Shown: positions 36,012 to 47,614, numbered from the stretch's first letter. The stretch is DNA of 54,417 bases from Amycolatopsis sp. (GCF_025464955.1 NZ_JAODNM010000016.1:1-54417); one strand, 5' to 3'. Translations and numbers: made by a program. Notes: generated from the sequence alone by a model not told the origin.

Positions 36012-36731
36012 ATGAGCGCCGCCAGGCCGGACTCCACCGGCAATCCGCTCGCGCACGCCGTCCAGCTCGCCCGCGAGACCATGCCGCCGATGCATCCGGC
36101 AGGTAGGCCGTTCGTGTTCGGCGGGATCGCGGCGACCCTGCTGCTGCGCAAGGCGTCCAAGCGCCTCGGCGTCGTCGGCGCGCTGGCCACCGTCGCCACG
36201 GCGGCGTTCTTCCGTGAGCCGAAGCGCGTGGCCCCGACCAGGGCCGGTCTCGCGATCGCTTCCGCGGACGGGCTGGTGTCACTGATCGAGGAGGCCACTC
36301 CGCCGCCCGAGCTCGGCCTTCCCGCCGAGCAGCGGCTGCGCGTGAGCGTCTTCCTCTCGGTGTTCGACGTGCACGTCCAGCGCACCCCGGCGAACGGCGT
36401 GATCGAGAAGATCGCCTACCGGCCTGGCAAGTTCCTCTCCGCCGACCTCGACAAGGCCAGCGAAGACAACGAGCGCAATTCCGTGCTGCTGCGCACCGAG
36501 GACGGCCACGAGCTGGTCGTGGTGCAGATCGCCGGGCTGATCGCGCGCCGGATCGTCTGCCAGGTCGCCGAGGGCGAGAAGGTCGACGCCGGGGCGACGT
36601 ACGGCCTGATCCGCTTCGGCTCCCGCGTCGACCTGTACCTGCCACCGGGCAGCGAGCTGCTCGTGTCGAAGGGGCAACGCACGGTCGGCGGCGAAACCCC
36701 GATCGCCCAGCTGCCGTTACCGAAGGGCTGA
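36012..36731 (+). CDS. psd: Phosphatidylserine decarboxylase, short (archaeal-type) form
   Basis: 239 residues from ATG 36012. It makes phosphatidylethanolamine from phosphatidylserine. Motifs: FFREPKRV, VFLSVFDVHVQRTPANGVIEKIAYRPGKF and the self-cleavage site FGS in RFGSRVDLYLP, where Ser becomes the pyruvoyl group. A membrane-like stretch lies around 45-65. Only 4 bases separate it from pssA, so the two enzymes of the pathway are in one operon. Same neighbour order as M. tuberculosis Rv0437c-Rv0436c. Confidence 0.96.
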   Translation: MSAARPDSTGNPLAHAVQLARETMPPMHPAGRPFVFGGIAATLLLRKASKRLGVVGALATVATAAFFREPKRVAPTRAGLAIASADGLVSLIEEATPPPELGLPAEQRLRVSVFLSVFDVHVQRTPANGVIEKIAYRPGKFLSADLDKASEDNERNSVLLRTEDGHELVVVQIAGLIARRIVCQVAEGEKVDAGATYGLIRFGSRVDLYLPPGSELLVSKGQRTVGGETPIAQLPLPKG

Positions 36732-36735
36732 GGAC

Positions 36736-37704
36736 ATGCTGCGTGTCCCCACGCCCGGCGTGCGGCTACTGCCCAACGCCATCACGGTCCTCGCGCTGTG
36801 CGCCGGGCTGTCCGCGGTCCAGTTCGCGCTGAGCGGCAACTATTCGATGGCGATCGGGTCGATCGGTATCGCCGCGGTGCTCGACAGCCTCGACGGGCGC
36901 ATCGCGCGGCTGCTCGACGCGACGTCGAAGATGGGCGCCGAGCTCGACTCGCTGTCCGACGCGATCTCGTTCGGCGTCGCGCCCGCGCTGGTGCTCTACA
37001 TCTGGAACGTCGACACCCAGCACATCAGCTGGATCGTGTCGCTGGTGTTCGCCGTCTGCATGATCCTGCGGCTGGCGCGGTTCAACACCTTCCTCGACGA
37101 CACCGAGCAACCGCCGTACGCGGGCGAGTTCTTCGTCGGCGTCCCGGCGCCGGCCGGCGGCCTGCTGGCGCTGCTGCCGCTGATCATCACCATCGAGTAC
37201 GGCCAGGGCTGGTGGTCGTCACGGGCCGCGGTGTGGATCTGGACGATCGGCGTCGCCGCGTTGCTGATCAGCCGCATCCCGACACTGTCGCTGAAGACCG
37301 TGCGCGCCCCGGCGAAGGCCATCGCGCCGCTGCTGGTCGGCGTCTGCCTGCTGGCCGCGCTGATCATCCTGTACCCGTTCGTCGCGCTGGGGATCGCGCT
37401 GCTGCTGTACCTCGCGCACATCCCGTACGCGGTGTACCGCAACCGCTGGCTGGCTGGGCACCCGGAAGCCTGGGCCGTGCCGCCGCGCGAGCGCCGCGCG
37501 ATCCGCCGGGCCCGCAGCCCGCGCCGCCTCGGCCTGCGTCCGCCGCTGCGACGCCGTGTCGCCGGAGCCGCCATGCGCGCCGTCCGCCTGCCGCGCAACA
37601 GCGACCAGCACCTCGCCCGCCGCACGTACTCCGCCGAAGGCAAGGAGCGCGGCGAACGCCGTCGCAGCTGGCGCCAGATCGGCCTCCGCCAACGCGGCAA
37701 GTAA
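36736..37704 (+). CDS. pssA: CDP-diacylglycerol-serine O-phosphatidyltransferase
   Basis: 322 residues. The CDP-alcohol transferase motif is complete: DSLDGRIARLL, then G-x3-D-x3-D in MGAELDSLSD. It makes phosphatidylserine from CDP-diacylglycerol and serine. Six to eight membrane spans are visible; the C-terminal 85 residues are Arg-rich and soluble, longer than in many relatives. It is cotranscribed with psd. Confidence 0.96.
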   Translation: MLRVPTPGVRLLPNAITVLALCAGLSAVQFALSGNYSMAIGSIGIAAVLDSLDGRIARLLDATSKMGAELDSLSDAISFGVAPALVLYIWNVDTQHISWIVSLVFAVCMILRLARFNTFLDDTEQPPYAGEFFVGVPAPAGGLLALLPLIITIEYGQGWWSSRAAVWIWTIGVAALLISRIPTLSLKTVRAPAKAIAPLLVGVCLLAALIILYPFVALGIALLLYLAHIPYAVYRNRWLAGHPEAWAVPPRERRAIRRARSPRRLGLRPPLRRRVAGAAMRAVRLPRNSDQHLARRTYSAEGKERGERRRSWRQIGLRQRGK

Positions 37705-37712
37705 CCACCCTG

Positions 37713-37756
37713 GATCGCAACTCGCCGTCGAGTTGCGATCTCTTAGAAACTAAGAG
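37713..37756. repeat. CGCAACTCG palindrome plus CTCTTAG hairpin
   Basis: First hairpin: GATCGCAACTCG (37713-37724) and its complement (37729-37740). The core CGCAACTCG-N4-CGAGTTGCG recurs at 47071-47092. Second: CTCTTAG-AAA-CTAAGAG at 37740-37756. It follows pssA and probably ends that transcript. Confidence 0.8.
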
Positions 37757-37832
37757 ACCCCACAAAAGCGCAAAAGCGCGGCGCCGGCGCTGGGGCTGCA
37801 CGCCGGGGGTCGATGACCAATAGGGTGGTCGG

Positions 37833-40121
37833 GTGAGCGATCCCCAGATCACGTTGACCGTCCGGCACACCCCATCCGCGCTGGATTCACGCCGCGGGGT
37901 CGTCCGGCTCCACCCCGAAGTGCTCGACGCGCTGGGCCTGCGGGCCTGGGACGCGGTGCATCTCACCGGGGCCAGGGTGAGCGCCGCGCTGGCCGCGCCC
38001 GCCGGTGGTGAAGCCGTGCCGGGGGTGGTGCTCGCCGACGACGTGACGATGTCGAACCTGGGGGTCACCGAGGGTTCCGAGATCGTGGTGGCCCCGGCGG
38101 AGGTGTCCGCCGCCCGCACCGTGACGGTCGCGGGCTCGAAACTGGCCTCGAGCGCGCTGACGCCGCATGTGCTGCGGCTGGCGCTGATCGGCAAGGTGCT
38201 GACGGTCGGCGACGCGGTGTCGTTGCTGCCGCAGGACCTCGCCCCGCCGCCCGGTTCCGACGTCGGCGCGCTCCGCGGCCAGCTGTCCCGCGCGATCGGC
38301 ATGACCTGGACCAACGAGCTGCTCACCGTCACCGCTGCCGATCCGGCCGGACCGGTCGCGGTAGGACAGTCCACTGTGGTCAGCTGGCGCGACGGCGCCC
38401 GGACCGGCGAGACCCCGGCCGCGCCGCCGGTCCGCACCGGGACGACCGTGGTGACCATCGCGCCCGTCTCGTCCGGTGACGACTTCATCGACGCGGAGAT
38501 CGTCGAGGACGCCGACGTGGACGACGCCGCTGCCGCTGTCGAGGACGTCCCGCTGTTGGCCGATCTCGCCGGTGCCCAGACTCAGGCGCGCAAGCTGTCC
38601 GAGTGGTTCGACCTGGCCTTTCACCGTCCGGAGCTGCTCGCGAAGCTCGGCACGTCCGGACGTCTCGGGGTGCTGCTCACCGGGCCCGAAGGCGTCGGCA
38701 AGGCCACGCTGGTCCGCGCGGTCGCCAAGGCCGAAGACGTCCGGGTGGTTGCGCTCGCCGCCCCGACCATCGCCGTGCTGGAACCCAACGCGGCGGCGTC
38801 ACGGCTGCGCGACGCGATCGGACACGCCAGGAACGGCCCCGGCGCGGCGGTCCTGCTGATTACCGATATCGACGTGCTGCTGCCGTCGAGCCAGCCGCCC
38901 CCGCTCGCCACCGTCGTCCTCGATGAGCTGCGCAAAGCATTGGGCCGCAGCGACTTCGCACTGGTCGCCACGACGGCTCGGGCGGAGTCGGTCGACCCCC
39001 GGCTGCGTGGCGCGGACCTGCTGGACCGCGAGCTCGGGCTGCCGCTGCCGGAGGCCAAGGTCCGGACCGAGCTGCTGCAGATCCTGCTCAAGGACGTGCC
39101 GGTGGAACCGGGGCTGGATGTCCGAGTGCTCGCCGAACGCACCCCGGGCTTCGTCGCCGCGGACCTCGTCGCCCTGCGTCGCGACGCTGCGCTGCGGGCG
39201 GCGTTGCGGCAGCTCGACGCCGGTGAGCCCCGAGTGTCGCAACAGGACCTGCTCGACGCGCTGGACACCGTCCGGCCGATCTCGATGTCCACTTCGGACG
39301 TTCTGGCCACCGGCGGGCTCGGTCTCGACGACGTCGGCGGCATGACGGACGTCAAGGCGTCGCTCACCGAAGCCGTGCTTTGGCCGCTGCGGTACCCGGA
39401 TTCGTTCGCGCGCCTGGGTATCGCGCCGCCGCGAGGCGTGCTGCTCTACGGGCCGCCGGGCGGCGGCAAGACGTTCCTCGTAAGGGCGCTGGCCGGGACC
39501 GGCGCGCTCAACGTGTTCGCCGTCAAGGGCGCCGAGCTGCTGGACAAGTGGGTCGGCGAGTCCGAACGCGCGGTGCGCGAGCTGTTCCGCCGCGCCGCCG
39601 AGGCCGCGCCGTCCCTGATCTTCCTCGACGAGATCGACGCGCTCGCGCCTCGACGCGGGCAGTCTTCGGACTCCGGCGTGGCCGACCGCGTCGTCGCCGC
39701 GCTGCTCACCGAGCTCGACGGCGTCGAACCGATGCGCGAGGTCGTCGTGCTCGGCGCGACCAACCGGCCCGAACTGGTCGACCCCGCGCTGCTGCGGCCG
39801 GGCAGGCTCGAGCGCCTCGTCTACGTGCCACCGCCCACGGCGGAAGGCCGCGCGGACATCCTGCGCGCGACCTCGAAGAACACCCCGCTGGCCGACGACG
39901 TCGACCTCGACGAGCTGGCGTCCACTTTGGATCGCTACTCGGCCGCCGACTGCGCCGCGCTCATCCGCGAAGGTGCGCTGACGGCGATGCGGGAATCACT
40001 CGAGGCCAGCGTCGTGACCGCCGCGCACCTGGCCAAGGCCCGCGACGCCGTGCGGCCGTCACTGGACCCGGCCCAGCTGGCGGCCCTCGAGGCCTACGCC
40101 AAGGGCCGCCAGGCCGACTGA
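37833..40121 (+). CDS. CDC48/p97-like double AAA ATPase
   Basis: 762 residues from GTG 37833. An N-terminal CDC48-type double-psi barrel region (LTVRHTPSALDSRRGVVRLHPEVLDALGLRAWDAVHLTG) precedes two AAA modules. The second is intact: GPPGGGKT 540-547, DEID 599-602, arginine finger region LLRPGRLER. The first is degenerate: GPEGVGKA at 284-291 and TDID at 344-347. So D2 probably does the ATP hydrolysis. The relative in M. tuberculosis is Rv0435c, also beside pssA. TAGGGT at 37821-37826 lies 6 bases before the GTG, indicating a leaderless message. Confidence 0.94.
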   Translation: MSDPQITLTVRHTPSALDSRRGVVRLHPEVLDALGLRAWDAVHLTGARVSAALAAPAGGEAVPGVVLADDVTMSNLGVTEGSEIVVAPAEVSAARTVTVAGSKLASSALTPHVLRLALIGKVLTVGDAVSLLPQDLAPPPGSDVGALRGQLSRAIGMTWTNELLTVTAADPAGPVAVGQSTVVSWRDGARTGETPAAPPVRTGTTVVTIAPVSSGDDFIDAEIVEDADVDDAAAAVEDVPLLADLAGAQTQARKLSEWFDLAFHRPELLAKLGTSGRLGVLLTGPEGVGKATLVRAVAKAEDVRVVALAAPTIAVLEPNAAASRLRDAIGHARNGPGAAVLLITDIDVLLPSSQPPPLATVVLDELRKALGRSDFALVATTARAESVDPRLRGADLLDRELGLPLPEAKVRTELLQILLKDVPVEPGLDVRVLAERTPGFVAADLVALRRDAALRAALRQLDAGEPRVSQQDLLDALDTVRPISMSTSDVLATGGLGLDDVGGMTDVKASLTEAVLWPLRYPDSFARLGIAPPRGVLLYGPPGGGKTFLVRALAGTGALNVFAVKGAELLDKWVGESERAVRELFRRAAEAAPSLIFLDEIDALAPRRGQSSDSGVADRVVAALLTELDGVEPMREVVVLGATNRPELVDPALLRPGRLERLVYVPPPTAEGRADILRATSKNTPLADDVDLDELASTLDRYSAADCAALIREGALTAMRESLEASVVTAAHLAKARDAVRPSLDPAQLAALEAYAKGRQAD

Positions 40122-40131
40122 GGCTGTGGCC

Positions 40132-40192
40132 GGCTCGTGAGTGTTCCGGCTGGTTAGAACCAGGTTAGAACCGGCCGGAACACTCACGAGCC
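40132..40192. repeat. Palindromic repeat, GTGAGTGTTCC family, copy 2
   Basis: The longest copy: GGCTCGTGAGTGTTCCGGC at the left, the reverse complement at the right, with a small TTAGAACC direct repeat in the centre. It fills the 72-base gap between the convergent cdc48-like and LytR_C genes and is a likely bidirectional terminator. Confidence 0.9.
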
Positions 40193-40193
40193 G

Positions 40194-40829
40194 CTAGCTG
40201 CCGGACTTGCCGCCGGCCTGGTAGTTGTTGGTCACGATCACGATGACGCCGGGGCTCGACGCGGCAATGCCGTCGAACCGCGCGGCGGACTCCATGCCGA
40301 AGGCTGCGGCGAGGGCCTTCGCGGCCGTCTCCTCGTCGGTGCCCGGCCGGTAGTAGGCCGTGGTCTTCGGAATGACGCCGTCCGGGTAGTTGCTGACGTC
40401 GGCGACCGTCCAGCCCTGGGCGCGGAAGTCGTTGGCGGCACGGGCGGCGAGGCCTTTGATCGTGCTGTTGTTGTAGACCCGGACGGTCACCAGCTTGGCC
40501 GGGTCCTGCGTGCCGGCGCCGGGCTGACCCGGGCTCGCGGTGCCACCCGGCTGGCCAGGCTGGCCCTGCCCCGTGGACGAAGGGGTCGAGGGGGTCGACG
40601 GCGGGACACTCGACGAAGACGCCGGCGGAGGCGCGGCAGATGACGCGCTCGACGACGGCGTGGACGAGCTGCTCGGGGGCGACGACGGGCCGCCCGGTGC
40701 GGCGTTGTCGTTCGAACTGCTGCTGTTCAGCACCGTGATGCCGCCGACGACGGCCGCGGCCACCGCCACCGCGATCAACGCCACCCCAGCCGCCTTCAGC
40801 GGTCGGGAGAGGCCGGAAAACACACTCAT
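40194..40829 (-). CDS. LytR C-terminal-domain membrane protein
   Basis: 211 residues. One membrane span about 15-35 (VALIAVAVAAAVVGGITVL), a Ser/Pro/Gly-rich exterior linker to about 115, then a LytR_C domain: VTVRVYNNSTIKGLAARAANDFRAQGWTVADVSNYP...TTAYYRPG. The position beside a DUF3263 gene and def matches M. tuberculosis Rv0431-Rv0430-Rv0429c. The domain is often attached to LCP cell-wall ligases; here it stands alone. The ATG overlaps the DUF3263 stop (ATGA). Confidence 0.9.
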   Translation of the reverse strand: MSVFSGLSRPLKAAGVALIAVAVAAAVVGGITVLNSSSSNDNAAPGGPSSPPSSSSTPSSSASSAAPPPASSSSVPPSTPSTPSSTGQGQPGQPGGTASPGQPGAGTQDPAKLVTVRVYNNSTIKGLAARAANDFRAQGWTVADVSNYPDGVIPKTTAYYRPGTDEETAAKALAAAFGMESAARFDGIAASSPGVIVIVTNNYQAGGKSGS

Positions 40830-41158
40830 GGCAACTCAATCCCCAGACGCCGTGCCGCTCGGTTGCGCTGCCGCACGGCCCGCATCTTGCGCAGGCGCTT
40901 CACGAGCATCGGATCCGCCTGCATAGCTTCCTGCTTGTCGATCAGCTGATTCAGGACCTGGTAGTACCGCGTCGACGACATCTCGAACGTCTCGCGGATC
41001 GCCTTCTCCTTGGCACCGGAGTACTTCCACCACTGGCGCTCGAAGGCCAGTACCTCGACCTCGCGGGCGGAGAGGCCTCCGGCCGGGTCGTCGGCCGGTG
41101 CGTGCGGGGACGGCTGGGCATCCTCGGATGACCCTGCCCTCGACTCCGCGGCGTCCAT
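40826..41158 (-). CDS. DUF3263 protein
   Basis: 110 residues from ATG 41158, with GAGGAG just upstream; a GTG four codons earlier is less likely. DUF3263 signature: LSAREVEVLAFERQWWKYSGAKEKAIRETFEMSSTRYYQVLNQLID, a helix-turn-helix-like fold. Relatives such as Rv0430 are small DNA-binding-type proteins of unknown role. It is divergent from def and coupled to the LytR_C gene. Confidence 0.92.
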   Translation of the reverse strand: MDAAESRAGSSEDAQPSPHAPADDPAGGLSAREVEVLAFERQWWKYSGAKEKAIRETFEMSSTRYYQVLNQLIDKQEAMQADPMLVKRLRKMRAVRQRNRAARRLGIELP

Positions 41159-41286
41159 CTGACTCCTCACAATCAGGATCGTGCTCCAGCGGCGATCGGG
41201 CGTCGGCGAATCACACGGTTGTCATTCCGCACGCGCCATTACATCACGTGCGGTGCGGTCACCGCGGGCATCTGGACCGGCGCGTC

Positions 41287-41315
41287 TTGGTCTACCAGAA
41301 AGGTCTGACTAAAAT
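41287..41315 (+). promoter_or_regulatory. def promoter
   Basis: -35 TTGGTC (41287-41292), 17-base spacer, -10 TAAAAT (41310-41315), then 8 bases to the GTG start. No ribosome site is present, so def is probably translated from a leaderless or near-leaderless message. Confidence 0.7.
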
Positions 41316-41323
41316 GGGCGCCC

Positions 41324-41899
41324 GTGACCGTTCATGCCATCCGAATCGCCGGCGACCCCGTGCTGCATCAGCCCGCCCGCGAGATCACCGAGTTCGACGC
41401 GGCACTGCGCACGCTGACCGAAGACATGTTCGAGACGATGTACGCGGCGGAGGGCGTCGGCCTCGCGGCCAACCAGATCGGCCTCGACCTGCGGGTCTTC
41501 GTCTACGACTGCCCGGACGACGACGGCGCCCGGCACAAGGGCCTCGTCATCAACCCGAAGATCGAGACCTCCGAGATCCCGGAGACCATGCCGGACCCCG
41601 ACGACGACTGGGAAGGCTGCCTCTCCGCCCCCGGCGAGTCGTACCCGACCGGCCGCGCGACCTGGGCGAAGGTGACCGGCGTCGACGTCGAGGGCAACCC
41701 GGTCGAGGTCGAAGGCACCGGCTACTTCGCGCGCTGCCTGCAGCACGAGACGGATCACCTGGACGGGTACATCTACCTCGACCGCCTCATCGGCCGCCAC
41801 GCCCGCGAGGCGAAGCGCATGCTCAAGAACAACCAGTGGGGCATCCCCGGCCGCAGCTGGACCCCGCCCGCCGACCACGAAGACTACGAAGAGGCCTGA
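41324..41899 (+). CDS. def: Peptide deformylase
   Basis: 191 residues from GTG 41324. It removes the formyl group from new proteins. All three motifs are present: [13 protein letters not shown] and QHETDHLDG, giving the Cys and two His metal ligands and catalytic Glu. An acidic insertion ([12 protein letters not shown]) precedes motif 2, as in mycobacterial def. It ends at a 22-bp hairpin. Confidence 0.97.
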   Translation: MTVHAIRIAGDPVLHQPAREITEFDAALRTLTEDMFETMYAAEGVGLAANQIGLDLRVFVYDCPDDDGARHKGLVINPKIETSEIPETMPDPDDDWEGCLSAPGESYPTGRATWAKVTGVDVEGNPVEVEGTGYFARCLQHETDHLDGYIYLDRLIGRHAREAKRMLKNNQWGIPGRSWTPPADHEDYEEA

Positions 41900-41904
41900 A
41901 GCTG

Positions 41905-41963
41905 CTGGACGTGAAGGCCACCTTCACAACGGATTGCGCAATGAAGGTGGCCTTCACGTCCAG
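41905..41963. terminator. Hairpin with 22-bp perfect arms
   Basis: Arms 41905-41926 and 41942-41963 (begin CTGGACGTGAAGGCC) are exact complements around a 15-base loop. It lies between the convergent stops of def and the GH15 gene and touches both, so it should terminate both transcripts. Confidence 0.85.
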
Positions 41964-44144
41964 TCAACACCCCAAAAAGTGGCAGCGGACGACGGCGGGT
42001 TGCTCGAGCACGGTGCCGGCGCGGACGGCCCAGGCCAGTCGCACGAACTGCGCGTGCGTCCAGGCCAGCGGGGTCGCCGACGCCGTGGGCGTGCCGGTCG
42101 GGAAGCCCGGCTGTCCCGAGGGCGCGTTCTCGTCCCACACCTGTTCGGGCATGGTGTCACTCGAACTGCTGACGCGGGCGAGGTCGTGCAGGCGTTGGGC
42201 GGCCGACGCGCGGTTGCCGTCGGCAAGGTCGTACTCGCCGCGTTCGCCGGCCAGCAGCGGCCACAGCCGTCCGAACGTCGTCCGGCTCTCGGCGGGGAAC
42301 GTGAAGTCCCACGGTGAGCCGTCGGCCTGTTCGCCGTAGCCATCGTCCGTGTACCGGTGCCAGAACTGGCCGTTGGGCGTGGTGTACCCGATCTGCGCGT
42401 CGGTGACCTTGATGCTGTTGAGGATCACCGGGTCGTCGGCGCGGTAGACGCCGAGCCGCACCAGCTCGAGGAACCCGGCGTCGGTGACCGCGCGCTGGTC
42501 CATGGTGACGCTCGAGTTGCCGAGGTTGTACCGCGTGCCGGCGTCGGCGTTGCCGTCCTTGGTCAGCCGCACGAAGTACGGGGACTTCGACAGCGGGCCG
42601 TTCGTGGTGATCGTCTCGCGCGCAAGCCCGGCGCGGAAGGAATCGGCCGCCGCGAGGTACCGGGCTGCGTCGGCTGCGGCGCCGTTGTGCTGGGCGAGGT
42701 CGGCAGCGCAGACGAGCCCGGCGATCACCGACGCGATGGTCGACGGCGACCAGCCGTCCTGCTCCTCCCAGCGCTCCTGCTGCGTGTACGGCGAGGGCTG
42801 GCCGTTGTCTCCCTTGTACGCCAACAGGAACTCCGCTGCCTTACGCACGCCCTGCCAGGTCTTCTGGTCCGTGCGGCCGAGTTGCTGGGCGAGGATGATC
42901 GGGAACGCGGTCTCGTCGAGCTGAACGGACGTCCAGTACGGCTTGCCGTCGACCGCGGAGTTCTGCGGCAGGTGGCCGTCGGTCAGCTGCTGCGTGCCGA
43001 ACATGAAGACCAGCGCCCGTTCCGCGGCCGGCTTGTCACCGGCGGCCAGCAGGCCCGTCGCGATCTGGTAGAGGTCTCGCGGCCACACCAGGTGATACGT
43101 GCCCGAAGGCGAAAACTGCGGGTCGTTGTTCCCGAAACGCCAAGGCATGCTCGGCGAAGCGATGAACGCGCCCGGGTGGAGCTTGTCCTCGCTCGCCGCG
43201 AGCGTCAGCACGGAAGCCTTGTACAGACTGCGTTCGTCCGCGGACTTCAGTGACGACGGCGCCCCGCTCACGCCGTGCAGGTAGCCACGCCAACCCGCGT
43301 CGTACGCACGCTCGACGTCGTCGAACGACCGGCGCTGCGAAGCGCGCGCGGCGCCGAGTGCCGCGTTCTCTTGTGCGTCAAGGCCGATGGCGACCTCGAC
43401 GTGCCGTGCGCGAACACCGTCCACTGTGGTCTGTCCAGTGAGGACGACGTTGCCCTTGGTAGCCGTGCCGTAGTCGACAAGTTTGAACGTCTTCGCGAGC
43501 TGCGTCGGGCCGTCCGACGCCCCGGCGTAGCCGACGCTGGTGTGCGTGAACGCGGGTGATGCCGTGACGGCGGCCGCGGTTTTCGCGTCGTGGGCAAGGA
43601 GTGCGTTGCCGTCGGTGCGCGCCGAGTCGTCGCTGCCGTCGTTGGTGAGGTCCGGGTCCGCGGTGGCGTAGACGCGGTACGGATGCCCGGTCAGCGAAGT
43701 GAACTCGACGTCGACCAGCACGGTCGCGCGGGCCGGGTCGGTGACATAGGTCTTGTCTATCCGCCAGCGGTGCTGGTCGTCGGTGATCGTCTGCTCGTAG
43801 GTGAGCCCGTCGTCGCTGGTCCGGCGGACCTGCTGGGCGTGGGCCGACGAGTCGACCGTCGCGAACGTGCGGCCGTCGGTGACGACGAAGTCGAGCGAAC
43901 GGATGCTCGGCGTCGACAGGTCCGGGTAGTAGACCTCGGACATTCGCCCACCCTGCAGGGTGAACCAAACATTGCTGGCCTTGGCCCGCGCGGTGCCGAA
44001 ACCGGTCTTGTCCGCCGGGAGCCAACTCGGGTGCGCCCCGGGGGCGCCGGGCGCTTCTCCGCCGGGCGGCGCGGCCGCGGCCACCGCGGGCACGAGCCCC
44101 GCGACCAGTAGTCCGGCGAACGCCGCGAACATCGTCCTACGCAT
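41964..44144 (-). CDS. Secreted glycoside hydrolase, GH15 glucoamylase/glucodextranase type
   Basis: 726 residues from ATG 44144 (MRRTMFAAFAGLLVAG), with a cleavable signal peptide. The N-terminal beta domain (SNVWFTLQGGRMSEVYYPDLSTPSIRSLDFVV) and the alpha/alpha barrel (TYHLVWPRDLYQIATGLLAAGD; WEEQDGWSPSTIASVIAGLVCAA; FTFPAESRTTFGRLWPLLAGERGEY) fit GH15 glucodextranase-like enzymes, which release glucose from alpha-glucans outside the cell. The exact linkage cleaved cannot be told. It is an insertion between def and thiC relative to the mycobacterial order. Confidence 0.88.
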   Translation of the reverse strand: MRRTMFAAFAGLLVAGLVPAVAAAAPPGGEAPGAPGAHPSWLPADKTGFGTARAKASNVWFTLQGGRMSEVYYPDLSTPSIRSLDFVVTDGRTFATVDSSAHAQQVRRTSDDGLTYEQTITDDQHRWRIDKTYVTDPARATVLVDVEFTSLTGHPYRVYATADPDLTNDGSDDSARTDGNALLAHDAKTAAAVTASPAFTHTSVGYAGASDGPTQLAKTFKLVDYGTATKGNVVLTGQTTVDGVRARHVEVAIGLDAQENAALGAARASQRRSFDDVERAYDAGWRGYLHGVSGAPSSLKSADERSLYKASVLTLAASEDKLHPGAFIASPSMPWRFGNNDPQFSPSGTYHLVWPRDLYQIATGLLAAGDKPAAERALVFMFGTQQLTDGHLPQNSAVDGKPYWTSVQLDETAFPIILAQQLGRTDQKTWQGVRKAAEFLLAYKGDNGQPSPYTQQERWEEQDGWSPSTIASVIAGLVCAADLAQHNGAAADAARYLAAADSFRAGLARETITTNGPLSKSPYFVRLTKDGNADAGTRYNLGNSSVTMDQRAVTDAGFLELVRLGVYRADDPVILNSIKVTDAQIGYTTPNGQFWHRYTDDGYGEQADGSPWDFTFPAESRTTFGRLWPLLAGERGEYDLADGNRASAAQRLHDLARVSSSSDTMPEQVWDENAPSGQPGFPTGTPTASATPLAWTHAQFVRLAWAVRAGTVLEQPAVVRCHFLGC

Positions 44145-44321
44145 GTCGACCCCCAGAGAGTGCCGCCCCGCTTCGCTGCGGGAGCGCCTGAAGATTCTGA
44201 CTGAAAACTCCCGCCTTCGCATGGTCCGATCCGGTAATTCGCCCACCGGAGCGGGGTGACGTGGGCGGCGCGGGGTTGAGTACTGGGCGCAGTCGTGGCA
44301 TGGTCGGGGGACAACCGAACA

Positions 44322-46890
<2,569 letters not shown>

Positions 46891-46910
46891 ACGCGGAACT
46901 CACGGGTCGC

Positions 46911-47131
46911 GAGTGTGGGACTCGGCCGCCTGAGTGTGGGACTCGCGACACGCTGCGCGAGTCCCACGTTCAAACGCGCGAGTCCCACGTTCGCCACTGC
47001 CGTCCGCGAAGCGATCCGCGCCGCTTGACGGCAAGATCGGTCCCCGGCCGACCACACCATGACCGAAAGACGCAACTCGACGGCGAGTTGCGATGCTTAG
47101 CGTCCACAAGCATGGCACGTGGGACTCGCGT
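46911..47131. repeat. Cluster of GTGGGACTCG repeats plus one CGCAACTCG palindrome
   Basis: GAGTGTGGGACTCG at 46911 and 46932; reverse copies GCGAGTCCCACGTT at 46955-46970 and 46977-46990; another forward ACGTGGGACTCGCG at 47118-47131. Opposed copies can form alternative hairpins. The palindrome CGCAACTCG-N4-CGAGTTGCG at 47071-47092 matches one at 37716. They fill the convergent gap after thiD and before the HxlR gene. Confidence 0.8.
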
Positions 47132-47137
47132 GGCGCG

Positions 47138-47536
47138 TTAGGTGACGGGGGTGAGGACGCGAGTGTCGTAGGCCTCGCGGGCGACGCGGATGCGGTCGAA
47201 GTTGCCCACGGTCCAGGTGCTGATCGCGTCGAGGTAGACGGTGATCTCGGTGCCCAGCTCGGTGTGCGCGTACTCGACGGTCGGCGGAGTCGTCGGGTAC
47301 ACAGTGCGCGTGACGAGGCCGTCGCGTTCGAGACTACGCAGGTTCTGGGTCAGCATCTTCTGGCTGATGCCGTCGACCGCGCGACGCAGTTCGCCGAAGC
47401 GATGGGGTCGCCTGCCGAGCGCGCCGAGGACCAGCGCGGTCCACTTGTTGGCGACCAGGTCGAGCACCTCACGGCAGGGACAACTGCGCAGATAGACGTC
47501 CCAGGGCGATTCTGGCTGCTCAAAGCTAGTTTCCAT
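47138..47536 (-). CDS. HxlR-type repressor
   Basis: 132 residues. The HxlR winged helix is clear: CPCREVLDLVANKWTALVLGALGRRPHRFGELRRAVDGISQKMLTQNLRSLERDGLVTR. Cys in SCPC could sense oxidants or electrophiles. It is divergent from the oxidoreductase gene at 47631, the usual layout for such pairs, and an operator lies between them. Confidence 0.94.
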   Translation of the reverse strand: METSFEQPESPWDVYLRSCPCREVLDLVANKWTALVLGALGRRPHRFGELRRAVDGISQKMLTQNLRSLERDGLVTRTVYPTTPPTVEYAHTELGTEITVYLDAISTWTVGNFDRIRVAREAYDTRVLTPVT

Positions 47537-47537
47537 C

Positions 47538-47614
47538 AGGTACCTACCCTACAAAGAAGTGCCTTCTTTCGAAAAGGTACCAGCTGCCCCACGATGGTTC
47601 CAGACATTCGGAAC
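47538..47614. promoter_or_regulatory. HxlR operator region
   Basis: A perfect palindrome AAAGAAG-TGC-CTTCTTT at 47553-47569 is flanked by AGGTACCT (47538-47545) and GGTACC (47576-47581). A further inverted repeat GTTCC-N8-GGAAC is at 47597-47614, nearer the oxidoreductase start. These are the likely sites for repressor binding at both divergent promoters. Confidence 0.6.

Noticed and set aside
46911..47131. Repeats after thiD as a CRISPR array
   Set aside because: Motifs are in both orientations, unevenly spaced, too short, and no cas genes are present.
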